DNA of 64,000 bases from assembly GCA_964476565.1 (NCBI GenBank), contig CAYZBG010000012.1, positions 1 through 64,000 of the forward strand, read 5' to 3'. The number at the start of each line of letters is the position of its first letter. Positions within the stretch are counted from its first letter, which is position 1. Below are positions 35,341-44,204 of the stretch, one piece after another. The position numbers were made by a program, and so were the translations under genes. This DNA is from CAMAXB01 sp964476565 (GTDB lineage: Bacteria; Verrucomicrobiota; Verrucomicrobiia; Opitutales; Opitutaceae). The notes beneath the pieces are model-generated. The model had not been told where the DNA came from and did no database searches. It was given only the letters and a program-made list of their open reading frames with translations.

Positions 35341-35417
35341 CCCGCGGCGCGCCGGCGCCCGCGTGAAAAACTTTTCGGGAACACCTCCTCCCGTGCTCGG
35401 TCTGTGCGACTCTGAGC

Positions 35418-35846
35418 ATGGAGTTCTTCTTCCCGGTGGATCCCTTGGACGACGTGCGCCGCCTCTACCGGCAGGCGTGCCTCCATCGCCTCGCTCACGA
35501 CGAAGGGGCCGCCGCCCGCATTCTTAACCACGACCTGCCCGCCCTCGTGGCCCGCTTGCGCGCGGGTGACGACGGTTACCGCTGGACCGACGAGGCGCTC
35601 CGCGCCGCCTGCGCCGATGAGTACCGGCGCGTTCTCGATGCCCAGGTGATCGGCGACTTTGTGCTGCGCCGCCTCCAGGGCACCTCGGCCGATTCCGCCG
35701 CACCGTTCGTCGCCGTCGCCCCCGTGGCGGTGCCCGACGAACCGGCGCCGCCGCCGCGCGAACGCCCGGCCGGCCCGCAATCCATCACGGACATGCTCGA
35801 CAGCATGCTGGCGCAGGACCGTCCGCGCCGCGCCCGTGCCTCCTGA
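35418..35846 (+). CDS. Hypothetical protein upstream of the MamK-like gene
   Basis: A 142-aa soluble protein I do not recognise. Residues 1-90 look helical (DPLDDVRRLYRQACLHRLAHDEGAAARILNHDLPALVAR...), then comes a Pro-rich linker and a short C-terminal helix (QSITDMLDSMLAQDRPRRARAS) that could be a docking peptide (inference). It ends 38 bp before the MamK-like ATG on the same strand, so the two are probably co-transcribed. Confidence 0.7.
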   Translation: MEFFFPVDPLDDVRRLYRQACLHRLAHDEGAAARILNHDLPALVARLRAGDDGYRWTDEALRAACADEYRRVLDAQVIGDFVLRRLQGTSADSAAPFVAVAPVAVPDEPAPPPRERPAGPQSITDMLDSMLAQDRPRRARAS

Positions 35847-35884
35847 TTTCCAGCCTCAGCTGTAACCCTGCCAGCTCCCGTCCC

Positions 35885-37021
35885 ATGACCACCACGACAA
35901 AAGAAAAACCCGACACTGTTACCGCTCCGGCCTCCACCACCTCCACTCCGCGCAGCGCCCGCCCGATCCTTCTGGCCGGCCTCGATTTCGGCACCAACAA
36001 GTCCTGCATTCTGGCCGGCACCCCGCAGTCCAGCGACGTCACGGTCAGCAAGATCGTGCCCACCGTCGTGGGCTACGCCAAGGAGGGCGTGGTCAGCGGC
36101 ATCATCACCAACAACGCGAGCATGCTGTTCGGCGAGGAGGCCCTGCGCCACCTGCTGCACGTCAACCTCGTCGCGCCCATGGAAAAGGGCGTGATTGTGC
36201 ATCGCGAGCCGGCCCGTGACTTCCTCAAGCACCTGCGCGATCTCGCCGATCCGGGCAACCGGTCGGAGCTGCGCGTCGTCATCGGCGTGCCCGCCAACGC
36301 CGGCGAAGATGCCCGCGAGGACATTCGCCAGGCCGTGACCGGCCTCTTTGACCGCGTGCTGCTCATTCCCGAACCTTTCCTCGCGGCCCTCGGCTACCGC
36401 GATGATGCCCGCGTCAGCCAGCCAGGTTACGTCGATCCGGTGACCAACTCGCTCTTCATCGACATCGGCGGCGGCACCACCGACCTCTGCCTGGTGCAGG
36501 GCTACTTCCCGACGGTCGACGACCAGATCTCGATCCCGTTTGCCGGCGACGCGATGGACGACATTCTCGCCGCCGAGCTTGACCGGGTGTATCCAAACAA
36601 TGGATTTTCCCGCCTCAAGGTGCGCGAGCTCAAGGAGGCACACGCCTACGTTGGACCGGTGCGCAAGCCGATCGACGCCCAGGTCATCGTGGGCGGCAAG
36701 GCCCGCACGATCGAAATCGGCGAGGCCCTCGGCAAGGCGGGCAACGCCCTGCTCGACCGGATCTTCGAGGCCGCCCGCACCCTGATCGGACGCGCGTCCT
36801 CCGATTCCGTCGCCACGTTGCTCCAGAACATCGTCATCACCGGCGGCGGTTCCCAGATCAAGGGCATCGACACCGTGCTGCAGCAACGGCTGGTCGACGA
36901 CGGCTACGCCTCGCCCAAGGTCCGCCTCGCCGGCGCCGACTACAAGCGGTACGTGGCCATGGGCGCACTCAAGGCCGCCCGGGCCGCGCGCGAGAACCAG
37001 TGGCAGTACCTGCTGGCCTGA
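35885..37021 (+). CDS. MamK-like actin-family filament protein
   Basis: A 378-aa protein of the bacterial actin/Hsp70 ATPase fold. After a disordered Thr/Ser leader, the nucleotide-binding motifs are GLDFGTNKS (phosphate-1, D34), FIDIGGGTTDLC (phosphate-2, D193) and NIVITGGGSQIKGID (adenosine motif, G320-322). From memory, segments such as VIGVPANA, LKEAHAYVG, the TLLQNIVITGGGSQIKG block and the C-terminal QWQYLL resemble MamK more than MreB. MamK-type filaments position organelles in magnetotactic bacteria, but homologues occur outside them. No mam genes are nearby. Followed by a strong terminator. Confidence 0.85.
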   Translation: MTTTTKEKPDTVTAPASTTSTPRSARPILLAGLDFGTNKSCILAGTPQSSDVTVSKIVPTVVGYAKEGVVSGIITNNASMLFGEEALRHLLHVNLVAPMEKGVIVHREPARDFLKHLRDLADPGNRSELRVVIGVPANAGEDAREDIRQAVTGLFDRVLLIPEPFLAALGYRDDARVSQPGYVDPVTNSLFIDIGGGTTDLCLVQGYFPTVDDQISIPFAGDAMDDILAAELDRVYPNNGFSRLKVRELKEAHAYVGPVRKPIDAQVIVGGKARTIEIGEALGKAGNALLDRIFEAARTLIGRASSDSVATLLQNIVITGGGSQIKGIDTVLQQRLVDDGYASPKVRLAGADYKRYVAMGALKAARAARENQWQYLLA

Positions 37022-37056
37022 CCTCGCCCCGCCGTCGCCATCGCGGCTCCCCTTCA

Positions 37057-37086
37057 ATCCCACCCGGCCGCGGGTGGGATTTTTTG
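37057..37086. terminator. Rho-independent terminator
   Basis: Stem ATCCCACCC/GGGTGGGAT (37057-37065 and 37072-37080) with a GGCCGC loop, then TTTTTG on the plus strand. It ends the MamK-like transcript; the minus-strand flank is not T-rich, so it probably does not serve pheA. Confidence 0.9.
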
Positions 37087-37114
37087 TTTCCCGCGGGTTG
37101 TACCCGCCCGCCGC

Positions 37115-38197
37115 TCAGTTGACCGAGGGGTAGCTGCCCAGCCACTTCACCATCGGGCAGAATTTGCGCAGCTCCGCCAGCGCCTCCCGCATGGGCGGAT
37201 CGTCGTAGTGGCCGGTGACATCCAGGAAGAAATAGTAGTCCCACGGACGTTTCTTGCTCGGCCGCGACTCAATCTTCGAGAGGTTGATGCCTCGCTCCGC
37301 GAGCGGCATGAGCATGCGCAGCAGGGCTCCGGAATGGGAGGCCGCCTCGTCACCGAGGGAGACGATCAGGCTCGTCATGTCACGCCCGCCCCCGACCGCG
37401 CCGGAGGGACGCTTGCCGAGCACGAAGAAGCGCGTGGTGTTGTCGGCCTTGTCCTGAATGCTCTTCGCCACGACCGGCACCCCGTAGAATTGGGCGGAGA
37501 GTTCGCTGGAGACGGCCGCCACGCCCGGCGTTTCGCGCGCGATCTGCACCGCCCGCGCCGTGCTGGAGGCATCAATCAGCTGGGCGTGCGGCAGGTGGCG
37601 CGACAACCAGTTGCGGCACTGCGCCAGCGCCTGGTCCTTGGAGTAGACCTTATCGATCTTTTCCAGAGGCGAGGTCGAGATCAGGGCGTGGGTGATCTCC
37701 AGGTAAATCTGGGCCACGATCTTCAGCTCGCTCTCCACGAAGCTGTCGAGCGTCTCGCGCACGCTGCCTTCAGTTGAGTTCTCGATCGGAATGACCGCGT
37801 AGTCGGCCTCACCCTTCTCCACTGCGGTGAAAATATCGCCGATCGTCGCCATCGCATGGTAATCCACACTGGCGCCGAACTTCTTCATCGCCGCCGCATG
37901 CGTGTTGGTGGCCTCCGGTCCGAGGTAGGCGATGAGCAGCGGCTTCTCCAGCGCGATGGCCGCCGACATGATCTCGCGATAAATCGCCTGCAGCGCCTCG
38001 TTCTTGATCGGGCCTTGGTTGAGCGCCGCCACCTTGCGCAATACCGCATCCTCGCGCTCGGGCACGTAGATCTGGCCTCCGGTGCTGCGCTTGACCTTGC
38101 CGATCTCGGCGGCCAGCGCGAGGCGGCGGTTCAACAGCTCAACCATCTGCCGGTCGAGCTGATCGATCTGTTCACGAATGGGACCGAGGTTGTCCAT
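37115..38197 (-). CDS. pheA: Bifunctional chorismate mutase / prephenate dehydratase
   Basis: A 360-aa P-protein of phenylalanine synthesis. Residues 1-85 form the AroQ chorismate mutase (IREQIDQLDRQMVELLNRRLALAAEIGKVK). Residues about 88-270 form the dehydratase (IAYLGPEATNTHAAAMKKFG; VIPIENSTEGSVRETLD; the catalytic region DNTTRFFVLGK with the conserved Thr). The C-terminal ACT domain (SGALLRMLMPLAERGINLSKIESRPSKKRPWDYYFFLD) gives phenylalanine feedback control. It lies 12 bp downstream of scpB on the same strand, so they are likely co-transcribed. Confidence 0.97.
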   Translation of the reverse strand: MDNLGPIREQIDQLDRQMVELLNRRLALAAEIGKVKRSTGGQIYVPEREDAVLRKVAALNQGPIKNEALQAIYREIMSAAIALEKPLLIAYLGPEATNTHAAAMKKFGASVDYHAMATIGDIFTAVEKGEADYAVIPIENSTEGSVRETLDSFVESELKIVAQIYLEITHALISTSPLEKIDKVYSKDQALAQCRNWLSRHLPHAQLIDASSTARAVQIARETPGVAAVSSELSAQFYGVPVVAKSIQDKADNTTRFFVLGKRPSGAVGGGRDMTSLIVSLGDEAASHSGALLRMLMPLAERGINLSKIESRPSKKRPWDYYFFLDVTGHYDDPPMREALAELRKFCPMVKWLGSYPSVN

Positions 38198-38209
38198 GGC
38201 CGAGAAACG

Positions 38210-39118
38210 TCAGCTCGCCTCCGGGCGCGGTGCGGATTCGGACTCTCCGGCCGGGGCCGCGGCCGCTTCCGGCAGGTCCTGCACCACGGCTCCGTGATCG
38301 GTGACCGTCGCCGTCTCCAGCGGCAGATCCTCCTGCGGCAGGCCCATGTCGGCATCGCCGGGCTTCGTCGGATTCATCGCGTTCTTCAGCCACTCGTCGA
38401 TCTGGCGCGGCGACAGCACGTCCGAGGCGGGCAGCTCCACCAGCGACTTCACGCCGACAAACTCGAGGAACTTGTCCGTGGTCCCGAACTGCAGCGGCCT
38501 TCCGGGCAAATCGGCCCGGCCCGTGATGAAAATCAGTTCGCGCTCGAGCAGTTTGTTGATGCCGGCCTCGGCCGAAACGCCACGGATCGCCTCGATCTCC
38601 GAGCGCGTCACCGGCTGGCGATACGCCACGATGGCCAGGGTCTCCAGCGCCGACTGGGACAACTTCACCGGCGGCGGCTCGTTGCGCAGGATCCGGATCC
38701 AGCGCGCAAACCGCGGGTGCGTGACCAGCCGGTAGCCTTGGGCGCCCTCGATCAGGAGATAAATGTCGTTCGAATCGCGCAGATGCGCCGCCAGCGCGTC
38801 CATCGCCTCGCGGATCTGGGCCGCGGTGATGAGCGACGGGACATCCTGGTACAGGTCGGCATCCGACTCGGTCACCGCCTCGACGGCGACTTCGGCCACG
38901 GCCTCGGACGCCACGGACGGCGTCTCGGACCCGGTCGTGCCCTCGCCTGCTTCACCCGCCGGCACCGCCTCCGGGGCGGCATCGGCTTCGGTCTTCAGCG
39001 GCAGCGCCGTGGCCTGATCGTGGAACCGCGCGAACGCCGCCTGGATGTCCTTGATGGATAGCGGGTGGCTCGACGAAAAGAGCAGTGCCTTGAGAACCTG
39101 TTGCAGATTGAAAGCCAT
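38210..39118 (-). CDS. scpB: Segregation and condensation protein B (with acidic insert)
   Basis: A 302-aa ScpB, the winged-helix kleisin partner of SMC condensin. The family core is clear: VLKALLFSSSHPLSIKDIQ at the start, GYRLVTHPRFARWIRI, and LSQSALETLAIVAYRQPVTRSEIEAIRGVSAEAGINKLLERELI. Unusually, about 45 Ala/Glu/Ser-rich residues (roughly 45-90) interrupt the N-terminal winged helix, and an acidic tail of about 50 residues follows the core; typical ScpB is about 190-200 aa. The ATG at 39118 is chosen to begin at MAFNLQQ. scpA is not in the window. Confidence 0.93.
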   Translation of the reverse strand: MAFNLQQVLKALLFSSSHPLSIKDIQAAFARFHDQATALPLKTEADAAPEAVPAGEAGEGTTGSETPSVASEAVAEVAVEAVTESDADLYQDVPSLITAAQIREAMDALAAHLRDSNDIYLLIEGAQGYRLVTHPRFARWIRILRNEPPPVKLSQSALETLAIVAYRQPVTRSEIEAIRGVSAEAGINKLLERELIFITGRADLPGRPLQFGTTDKFLEFVGVKSLVELPASDVLSPRQIDEWLKNAMNPTKPGDADMGLPQEDLPLETATVTDHGAVVQDLPEAAAAPAGESESAPRPEAS

Positions 39119-39222
39119 GCGGGCGAAAGGCCCCGAGTGATGCAACCGCCCGCAGGCGAAGCAACCTTGAAAACGCCGCTTGCCCGTCCTCCGCGGGTTT
39201 GGTCTGCTGCCGTTGATTTTCC

Positions 39223-40947
39223 ATGAGCCAAGCCAAACCCGCTGATCCCCTGCGTCCCCACTCTTCCATCGTCGTCGACGGCAATGACCGTGCCCCGGCC
39301 CGCTCCATGCTCCGCGCCGTCGGCTTTACCGACGAGGATTTCCGCAAGCCGCAGATCGCGGTCGTCTCCTCCGCGAGCGACATGACCCCCTGCAATGTCC
39401 ACCTCGGCGACCTCGCCGACCACGCGCGCAAGGGCGTCGCCGCCGCCGGCGGCAAGCCGGTCTCCTTCAACACCATCACCGTCACCGACGGCATCAGCAT
39501 GGGCACCCTCGGCATGCGCTACTCGCTCGTCTCGCGCGACGTCATCGCCGACTCGATCGAGACCGCGGTCGCCGCCGAAGGCTTCGATGGCTTTGTCGCC
39601 ATCGGAGGCTGCGATAAGAACATGCCCGGCGCGATGATGGCCATCGCCCGCCTCAACCGCCCGGCCGTCTTCGTCTACGGCGGCACCATTCTCCCCGGCT
39701 TCCTGCCCGGCGACTGCGACAAGCAGAAGCCCATGGACATCGTCTCCGTCTTCGAGGCGGTCGGCAAACACGCCAAGGGTGAGCTCGACGACGCCGGCCT
39801 CAAGGCCGTCGAGTCCCATGCCATTCCCGGCCCCGGCTCCTGCGGCGGCATGTACACCGCCAATACGATGGCGTCCGCCATCGAGGTGCTCGGCCTCTCG
39901 CTGCCCAACAGCTCCGCCCAGCTCGCCGTCGGCAAGGAGAAGCGCGAGGACTGCGAACGCGCCGGCGCCGCCGTCGTCGCCATGCTCAAGAAGGGCATCA
40001 AGCCCCGCGACATCCTCACCCGAAAGGCCTTCGAGAACTGCATCACCGTCTGCACCGCCCTCGGCGGCTCGACCAACCTCGTTCTCCACCTGCTCGCCAT
40101 CGCCCACTCCGCCGGCGTCCACCTCGAGCTGGACGACTTCAAGACCATCGGCGCCCGCATCCCCCTCCTCGCCGACGTGAAGCCCTTCGGCCGCTACGGC
40201 ATGGCCCACGTCATCCGCATCGGCGGGATCCGCCCGATGATGAAGATGTTGCTCGACCGCGGTCTCCTCCATGGCGACTGCCTCACCTGCACCGGCGAGA
40301 CCCTCGCCGAGACGCTCAAGGACGTGAAGCCCTACCCGGCGTATCCGCACGAGCAGGACATCATCCGTCCCTTCGACAACCCCATCAAGTCCGAGACCCA
40401 CCTCCGCATCCTTCGCGGCAACCTCGCCCCCGGCGGCGCCGTCGGCAAGATCACCGGCAAGGAGGGCCTCTACTTCAAGGGCACCGCCAAGGTCTACGAG
40501 GGCGAAGAGGATGCGCTCAAGGGCATCCTGCGCGGCGACGTCGTGAAGGGTGACGTCGTGGTCATCCGCAACGAGGGCCCGGTGGGCGGCCCCGGCATGC
40601 GCGAGATGCTTTCCCCCACCAGCGCCGTGGCCGGCCGCGGCCTGATCAAGGACGTCGCCCTCATCACCGACGGCCGCTTCTCCGGCGGCTCGCACGGCTT
40701 CGACGTGGGCCACATCACCCCCGAGGCCGCCAAGGGCGGCCCGATCGGCATCGTGCGCACCGGCGACCTGATCGAGATCGATGCCGTCAAGAACACGATC
40801 AGCCTGCTCATCCCCGACGCCGAGTACGCCGCCCGCATGGCCGCCTACACGCCGCCTCCGCCGAAGGAGACCCGCGGCGTGCTCGCCAAGTACGCCAAAC
40901 TCGTCGCCACCGCCTCCGAAGGCGCCGTCACCGACAAGTATCTCTGA
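39223..40947 (+). CDS. ilvD: Dihydroxy-acid dehydratase
   Basis: A 574-aa Fe-S dehydratase of valine, isoleucine and pantothenate synthesis. Cluster-binding and signature motifs are present: SDMTPCNVHL, GGCDKNMPGAMMA and PGPGSCGGMYTANTM supply the three cysteines. The C-terminal GPVGGPGMREMLSPTSAVAGRGL and TDGRFSGGSHGFDVGHITPEA are intact. Length and motif order are normal. It is divergent from scpB with a spacer of about 100 bp. Confidence 0.98.
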   Translation: MSQAKPADPLRPHSSIVVDGNDRAPARSMLRAVGFTDEDFRKPQIAVVSSASDMTPCNVHLGDLADHARKGVAAAGGKPVSFNTITVTDGISMGTLGMRYSLVSRDVIADSIETAVAAEGFDGFVAIGGCDKNMPGAMMAIARLNRPAVFVYGGTILPGFLPGDCDKQKPMDIVSVFEAVGKHAKGELDDAGLKAVESHAIPGPGSCGGMYTANTMASAIEVLGLSLPNSSAQLAVGKEKREDCERAGAAVVAMLKKGIKPRDILTRKAFENCITVCTALGGSTNLVLHLLAIAHSAGVHLELDDFKTIGARIPLLADVKPFGRYGMAHVIRIGGIRPMMKMLLDRGLLHGDCLTCTGETLAETLKDVKPYPAYPHEQDIIRPFDNPIKSETHLRILRGNLAPGGAVGKITGKEGLYFKGTAKVYEGEEDALKGILRGDVVKGDVVVIRNEGPVGGPGMREMLSPTSAVAGRGLIKDVALITDGRFSGGSHGFDVGHITPEAAKGGPIGIVRTGDLIEIDAVKNTISLLIPDAEYAARMAAYTPPPPKETRGVLAKYAKLVATASEGAVTDKYL

Positions 40948-40953
40948 TTTGAA

Positions 40954-40981
40954 GTAGCGAGCAGCGGGTAGCGAGTAGCGA
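40954..40981. repeat. GTAGCGA heptad tract
   Basis: Four contiguous 7-nt units (GTAGCGA, GCAGCGG, GTAGCGA, GTAGCGA) between ilvD and pgi. Part of the period-7 intergenic repeat pattern seen at several places in the window; the following AGCTACT is a short inverse match. Confidence 0.8.
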
Positions 40982-41041
40982 GCATCATCAGTCGCACTCT
41001 CGACCCGCACCTAGCTACTCCCCCATTCCTTCTCTTTTACC

Positions 41042-42604
41042 ATGAGCTGGTCACGTTTCCAAAAGTACCACTATCACCACGCCGGTCTCGGCCTCGCGCT
41101 CGATATCAGCCGAATGCCGTTCCCGGACGACTTCCTCGCCCGCATGGAGCCGGACCTCCAGGCGGCCTACCGGGCCATGGCCGAACTTGAGAAGGGCGCC
41201 ATCGCCAACCCAGACGAGGGTCGCATGGTTGGCCACTACTGGCTGCGCGCCCCGCAGCTCGCCCCGACCCAGGCCCTCGCGGCCGAAATCACCGGCACGC
41301 TTGCGGCGATCAAGGACTTCGCCGCCAAGGTCCACGCCGGTGCCGTCGCCGGCCCGCGCGGTCGCTTCACCCAGTTGCTTGTGATCGGCATCGGCGGCTC
41401 CGCCCTCGGACCGCAGTTCGTGAACCATGCCCTCGGCCAGCCGGCCAAGGACAAGATGGCGGTCACGTTCTTCGACAACACCGATCCGGACGGCATGGAC
41501 TACGTGCTGGGCTCCCTCGCCGGCAAGCTGCCGGAAACGCTCGCCGTGATCATCTCGAAGTCCGGCGGCACCGCCGAGACGCGCAACGGCATGCTCGAGG
41601 CAGCCGCCGCCTTCCAGGCCGCCGGGCTCACGCCCGCGAAACACTTTGTCGCCGTCACCGGCGCCGGCTCCAAGCTCGACCAGGTCGCGGTGAAGGAGGG
41701 CTGGCTCGCGCGCTTCCCGATGTGGGACTGGGTCGGTGGTCGCACCTCCGAACTGTGCGCCGTCGGTCTCCTGCCGGCCGCGCTCCAAGGCATCGATATC
41801 GACGCTATGCTCGCCGGAGCGGCGGCGATGGACGTCGTCACCCGTTCGACCAAGACCGCGGAAAACCCCGCGGCCCTGCTCGCCCTGATGTGGCACTTTG
41901 CCACCGACGGCCGCGGCACGAAGGACATGGTGGTGTTGCCCTACAAGGACCGCCTCCTGCTGTTCTCCCGCTATCTTCAGCAGCTTGTGATGGAGTCGCT
42001 CGGCAAGGAGCTCGATCTCCAGGGCAACGTGGTCAACCAAGGCATCGCCGTCTACGGCAACAAAGGCTCGACCGACCAGCATGCCTACGTGCAGCAGCTG
42101 CGCGAAGGCGTGAACAACTTCTTCGTCACCTTCATCGAAGTGCTGAAGGACCGCACCGCATCCTCGCTGGAGGTCGAACCGGGCGTCACCTCCGGAGACT
42201 ACCTGCAAGGCTTCTACCTCGGCACGCGCGACGCGCTGAGCGAAAAGGATCGCTGGTCGATCACCATCACGGTTCCGGACGTGTCGGCGCACACCCTTGG
42301 CATGCTCATCGCGCTCTACGAACGCGTGGTCGGGTTCTACGCCACACTGGTCGGCATCAATGCCTACCACCAGCCTGGCGTCGAAGCCGGCAAAAAGGCG
42401 GCGGGCGGCGTGATTGCGCTCAAGCTCAAGCTGACTGCCGCGCTCAAGGCCGCCGCCGGACAGACCTTCACCGCCGAAGCCCTCGCGGCCAAGGTGGGCG
42501 GCGATCCGGAGCTGACCTTCAAGATCCTCGAGCACCTCGCGGCCAACGGTGCGGTGAAGAAGACGGCAAAGGTACCGGTCTTCGCCAGCACGTACGGCCT
42601 CTGA
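41042..42604 (+). CDS. pgi: Glucose-6-phosphate isomerase with C-terminal winged-helix-like tail
   Basis: A 520-aa phosphoglucose isomerase linking glucose-6-P and fructose-6-P in glycolysis. SIS motifs VIGIGGSALGPQFVNHAL and VIISKSGGTAETRN bind the phosphate, and GNKGSTDQHAYVQQLREG contains the catalytic His region. The last about 65 residues (LKLKLTAALKAAAGQTFTAEALAAKVGG...GAVKKTAKV) form an extra small helical domain resembling a winged helix, beyond the standard core. Start ATG at 41042; the gene follows ilvD by 94 bp containing a heptad repeat. Confidence 0.96.
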   Translation: MSWSRFQKYHYHHAGLGLALDISRMPFPDDFLARMEPDLQAAYRAMAELEKGAIANPDEGRMVGHYWLRAPQLAPTQALAAEITGTLAAIKDFAAKVHAGAVAGPRGRFTQLLVIGIGGSALGPQFVNHALGQPAKDKMAVTFFDNTDPDGMDYVLGSLAGKLPETLAVIISKSGGTAETRNGMLEAAAAFQAAGLTPAKHFVAVTGAGSKLDQVAVKEGWLARFPMWDWVGGRTSELCAVGLLPAALQGIDIDAMLAGAAAMDVVTRSTKTAENPAALLALMWHFATDGRGTKDMVVLPYKDRLLLFSRYLQQLVMESLGKELDLQGNVVNQGIAVYGNKGSTDQHAYVQQLREGVNNFFVTFIEVLKDRTASSLEVEPGVTSGDYLQGFYLGTRDALSEKDRWSITITVPDVSAHTLGMLIALYERVVGFYATLVGINAYHQPGVEAGKKAAGGVIALKLKLTAALKAAAGQTFTAEALAAKVGGDPELTFKILEHLAANGAVKKTAKVPVFASTYGL

Positions 42605-42611
42605 GGCCCAG

Positions 42612-42702
42612 GGTGGATGCGCGGGTCCCTCCGCGCGTGGCTTGGGTCCGTGGTCGCAGGCCTTCCGTCTGCGCAGCGGGCGCAGGGACGCGCCCGCCCA
42701 CC
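42612..42702. repeat. Dispersed intergenic element, copy 2
   Basis: The 91-bp shortest copy of the dispersed element, beginning GGTGGATGCGCGGGTCCC and ending GGGACGCGCCCGCCCACC. It lies 8 bp after the pgi stop and upstream of tRNA-Ser. The centre is shortened relative to the other copies. Confidence 0.88.
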
Positions 42703-42862
42703 TTGGGTCGTTGCGGACGCAAGACGTTCAGGCCTACGACTGCCCCGGACGACGTATTGCGCTTTTGCCGCCCAAGAAACTGGAATGCGCCCGTCGGCTC
42801 CCCCGACGGGAAAAAGTCCTTGCGCTCCCCAGAGTGCAGCTTTTGCCTGCTGGTTCGGATAC

Positions 42863-42955
<93 letters not shown>

Positions 42956-43066
42956 CCTTCGCCCGCTGGGCTTCGGATGGCAGGCCCATCCGGGTCTACA
43001 CCAAGGGTCTATGCGAAAGTTTGGGCCCACTATCCTAGGAAAGCGGTCTCCGCCGTGCCGAACGCC

Positions 43067-43966
43067 TCAGGATTTTGCCGGGCGGGGTTCGGGGGGCGGG
43101 GTGGCTTCGCTGACGAAGCGAAAGACGTAGTAGGTGGCCGCCGTGTCACCGGCATTCCGCATGCCGTGCATCGAGCCTGAGGCAAAGAAGAAGATCGATC
43201 CCGGTCCGCCGCGCGTCGCCACGCCGTCGACCGTCACTTCGACCAGGCCGTCCTTTACCACCACGAGCTCCTCGTCGGGGTGCCGGTGCGGCGGATGGGC
43301 GACGAGTCCGGCGCCGATCGTGGTCGCATGGCCCGACAACTTCGCGAGCGTCGCCGTCGGCGCGCTGAGGATCGGCCGGCGTTCGCCCGTGGGCGTCTTT
43401 ACCACCGGCAGCGTCTGCCAGTCATACACCGCCGAGGGCAGCACGTCCTTCAGTTTGCCTGCCGCGGTGGCCGCCTCGACGCCTTCGGCCGGCGCCTGCT
43501 CCGTCCGCACCGTCTTGTAATTGAAGACCAGATACGTCGCCGGCGTATCGCCGACATTGGTGGAGTTGTGCGCGTCGTTCGCCGCGAAGAACAGGACGGA
43601 CCCGGGCCCGGCGCGCTGGGTGCGTCCGTTGATGTGCACCTCGAGCGTGCCTTCCTTGATCACAATGAATTCCTCCTGCCCGTGCCGGTGCGGCGGATGG
43701 GACTGCCTTCCGGGATTCAGCGTGGTGACATGCGATTCGAAGACCCGCAGGGTGCCAGACGGGCTGTTGTTCACGTCGCGTCGCCCGCCCACCGGGCTCG
43801 GTCGGAACACGAGGTCCTCCCAGACCCACGCCTTCGATCCGATGGCCGGTCGTTGCTCCGGCGGCGGCGTAGCGGCCTTGGCCGGGGACGTCTGGGCGAA
43901 ACTGGGAATCGCGTACGCCAGTCCGATCAGACCGGCGGAAAACCGAAAAAACGAAAGCGTCGTCAT
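43067..43966 (-). CDS. Exported bicupin
   Basis: A 299-aa protein with a signal peptide (FFRFSAGLIGLAYAIPSFAQ) and two cupin domains that repeat each other. Domain one has HPPHRHGQEEFIVIKEGTLEV and NDAHNSTNVGD; domain two has HPPHRHPDEELVVVKDGLVEV and GSMHGMRNAGD. Each keeps the His/His/Glu and distal His metal ligands, so two metal sites are predicted in the periplasm. Bicupins include oxalate decarboxylases and dioxygenases, but the exact reaction cannot be assigned. The ATG at 43966 begins the signal peptide. Confidence 0.85.
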   Translation of the reverse strand: MTTLSFFRFSAGLIGLAYAIPSFAQTSPAKAATPPPEQRPAIGSKAWVWEDLVFRPSPVGGRRDVNNSPSGTLRVFESHVTTLNPGRQSHPPHRHGQEEFIVIKEGTLEVHINGRTQRAGPGSVLFFAANDAHNSTNVGDTPATYLVFNYKTVRTEQAPAEGVEAATAAGKLKDVLPSAVYDWQTLPVVKTPTGERRPILSAPTATLAKLSGHATTIGAGLVAHPPHRHPDEELVVVKDGLVEVTVDGVATRGGPGSIFFFASGSMHGMRNAGDTAATYYVFRFVSEATPPPEPRPAKS

Positions 43967-44146
43967 GGGGTAAGGATCCCCGTTGTGCCTGCGATGCGCT
44001 GCGCTGGCGAACGTCTTTTCGTCTTCGTTGCGGGACCGGGCGCCGGTCGGAGAACGGTCAGCCATCCTTCTTTCTCCTTCGTCTTTCTCCTTCCTCTTTC
44101 CCGATGTCGCCTTCCGCCGGTGTTGTACCCGCGAACGCTGAGTTTC

Positions 44147-44190
44147 GGCGGAGCCAAGCTGGGGCTTGGCGTTCCCAGGGGTGGTCCGCC
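44147..44190. repeat. Nested inverted repeat in the bicupin-selO spacer
   Basis: An inner perfect stem GCCAAGC/GCTTGGC (44153-44159, 44164-44170) lies within outer arms GGCGGA/TCCGCC (44147-44152, 44185-44190). No T-run. Just upstream, 44070-44101, is a pyrimidine-rich CTTTCTCCTTC tract. It could be a REP-like element or a transcript-end structure. Confidence 0.55.
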
Positions 44191-44204
44191 TGACTGAAGC
44201 TCGC

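Noticed and set aside
35885..37021. Magnetosome gene island
   Set aside because: Only the MamK-like actin is present; no mamA, mamB, mamE, mamO or mad genes are seen within the window.
42790..42810. Perfect hairpin CCCGTCGG/CCGACGGG before the tRNA
   Set aside because: It is followed by A, not T, on the plus strand, and no minus-strand gene ends here, so I do not call it a terminator.
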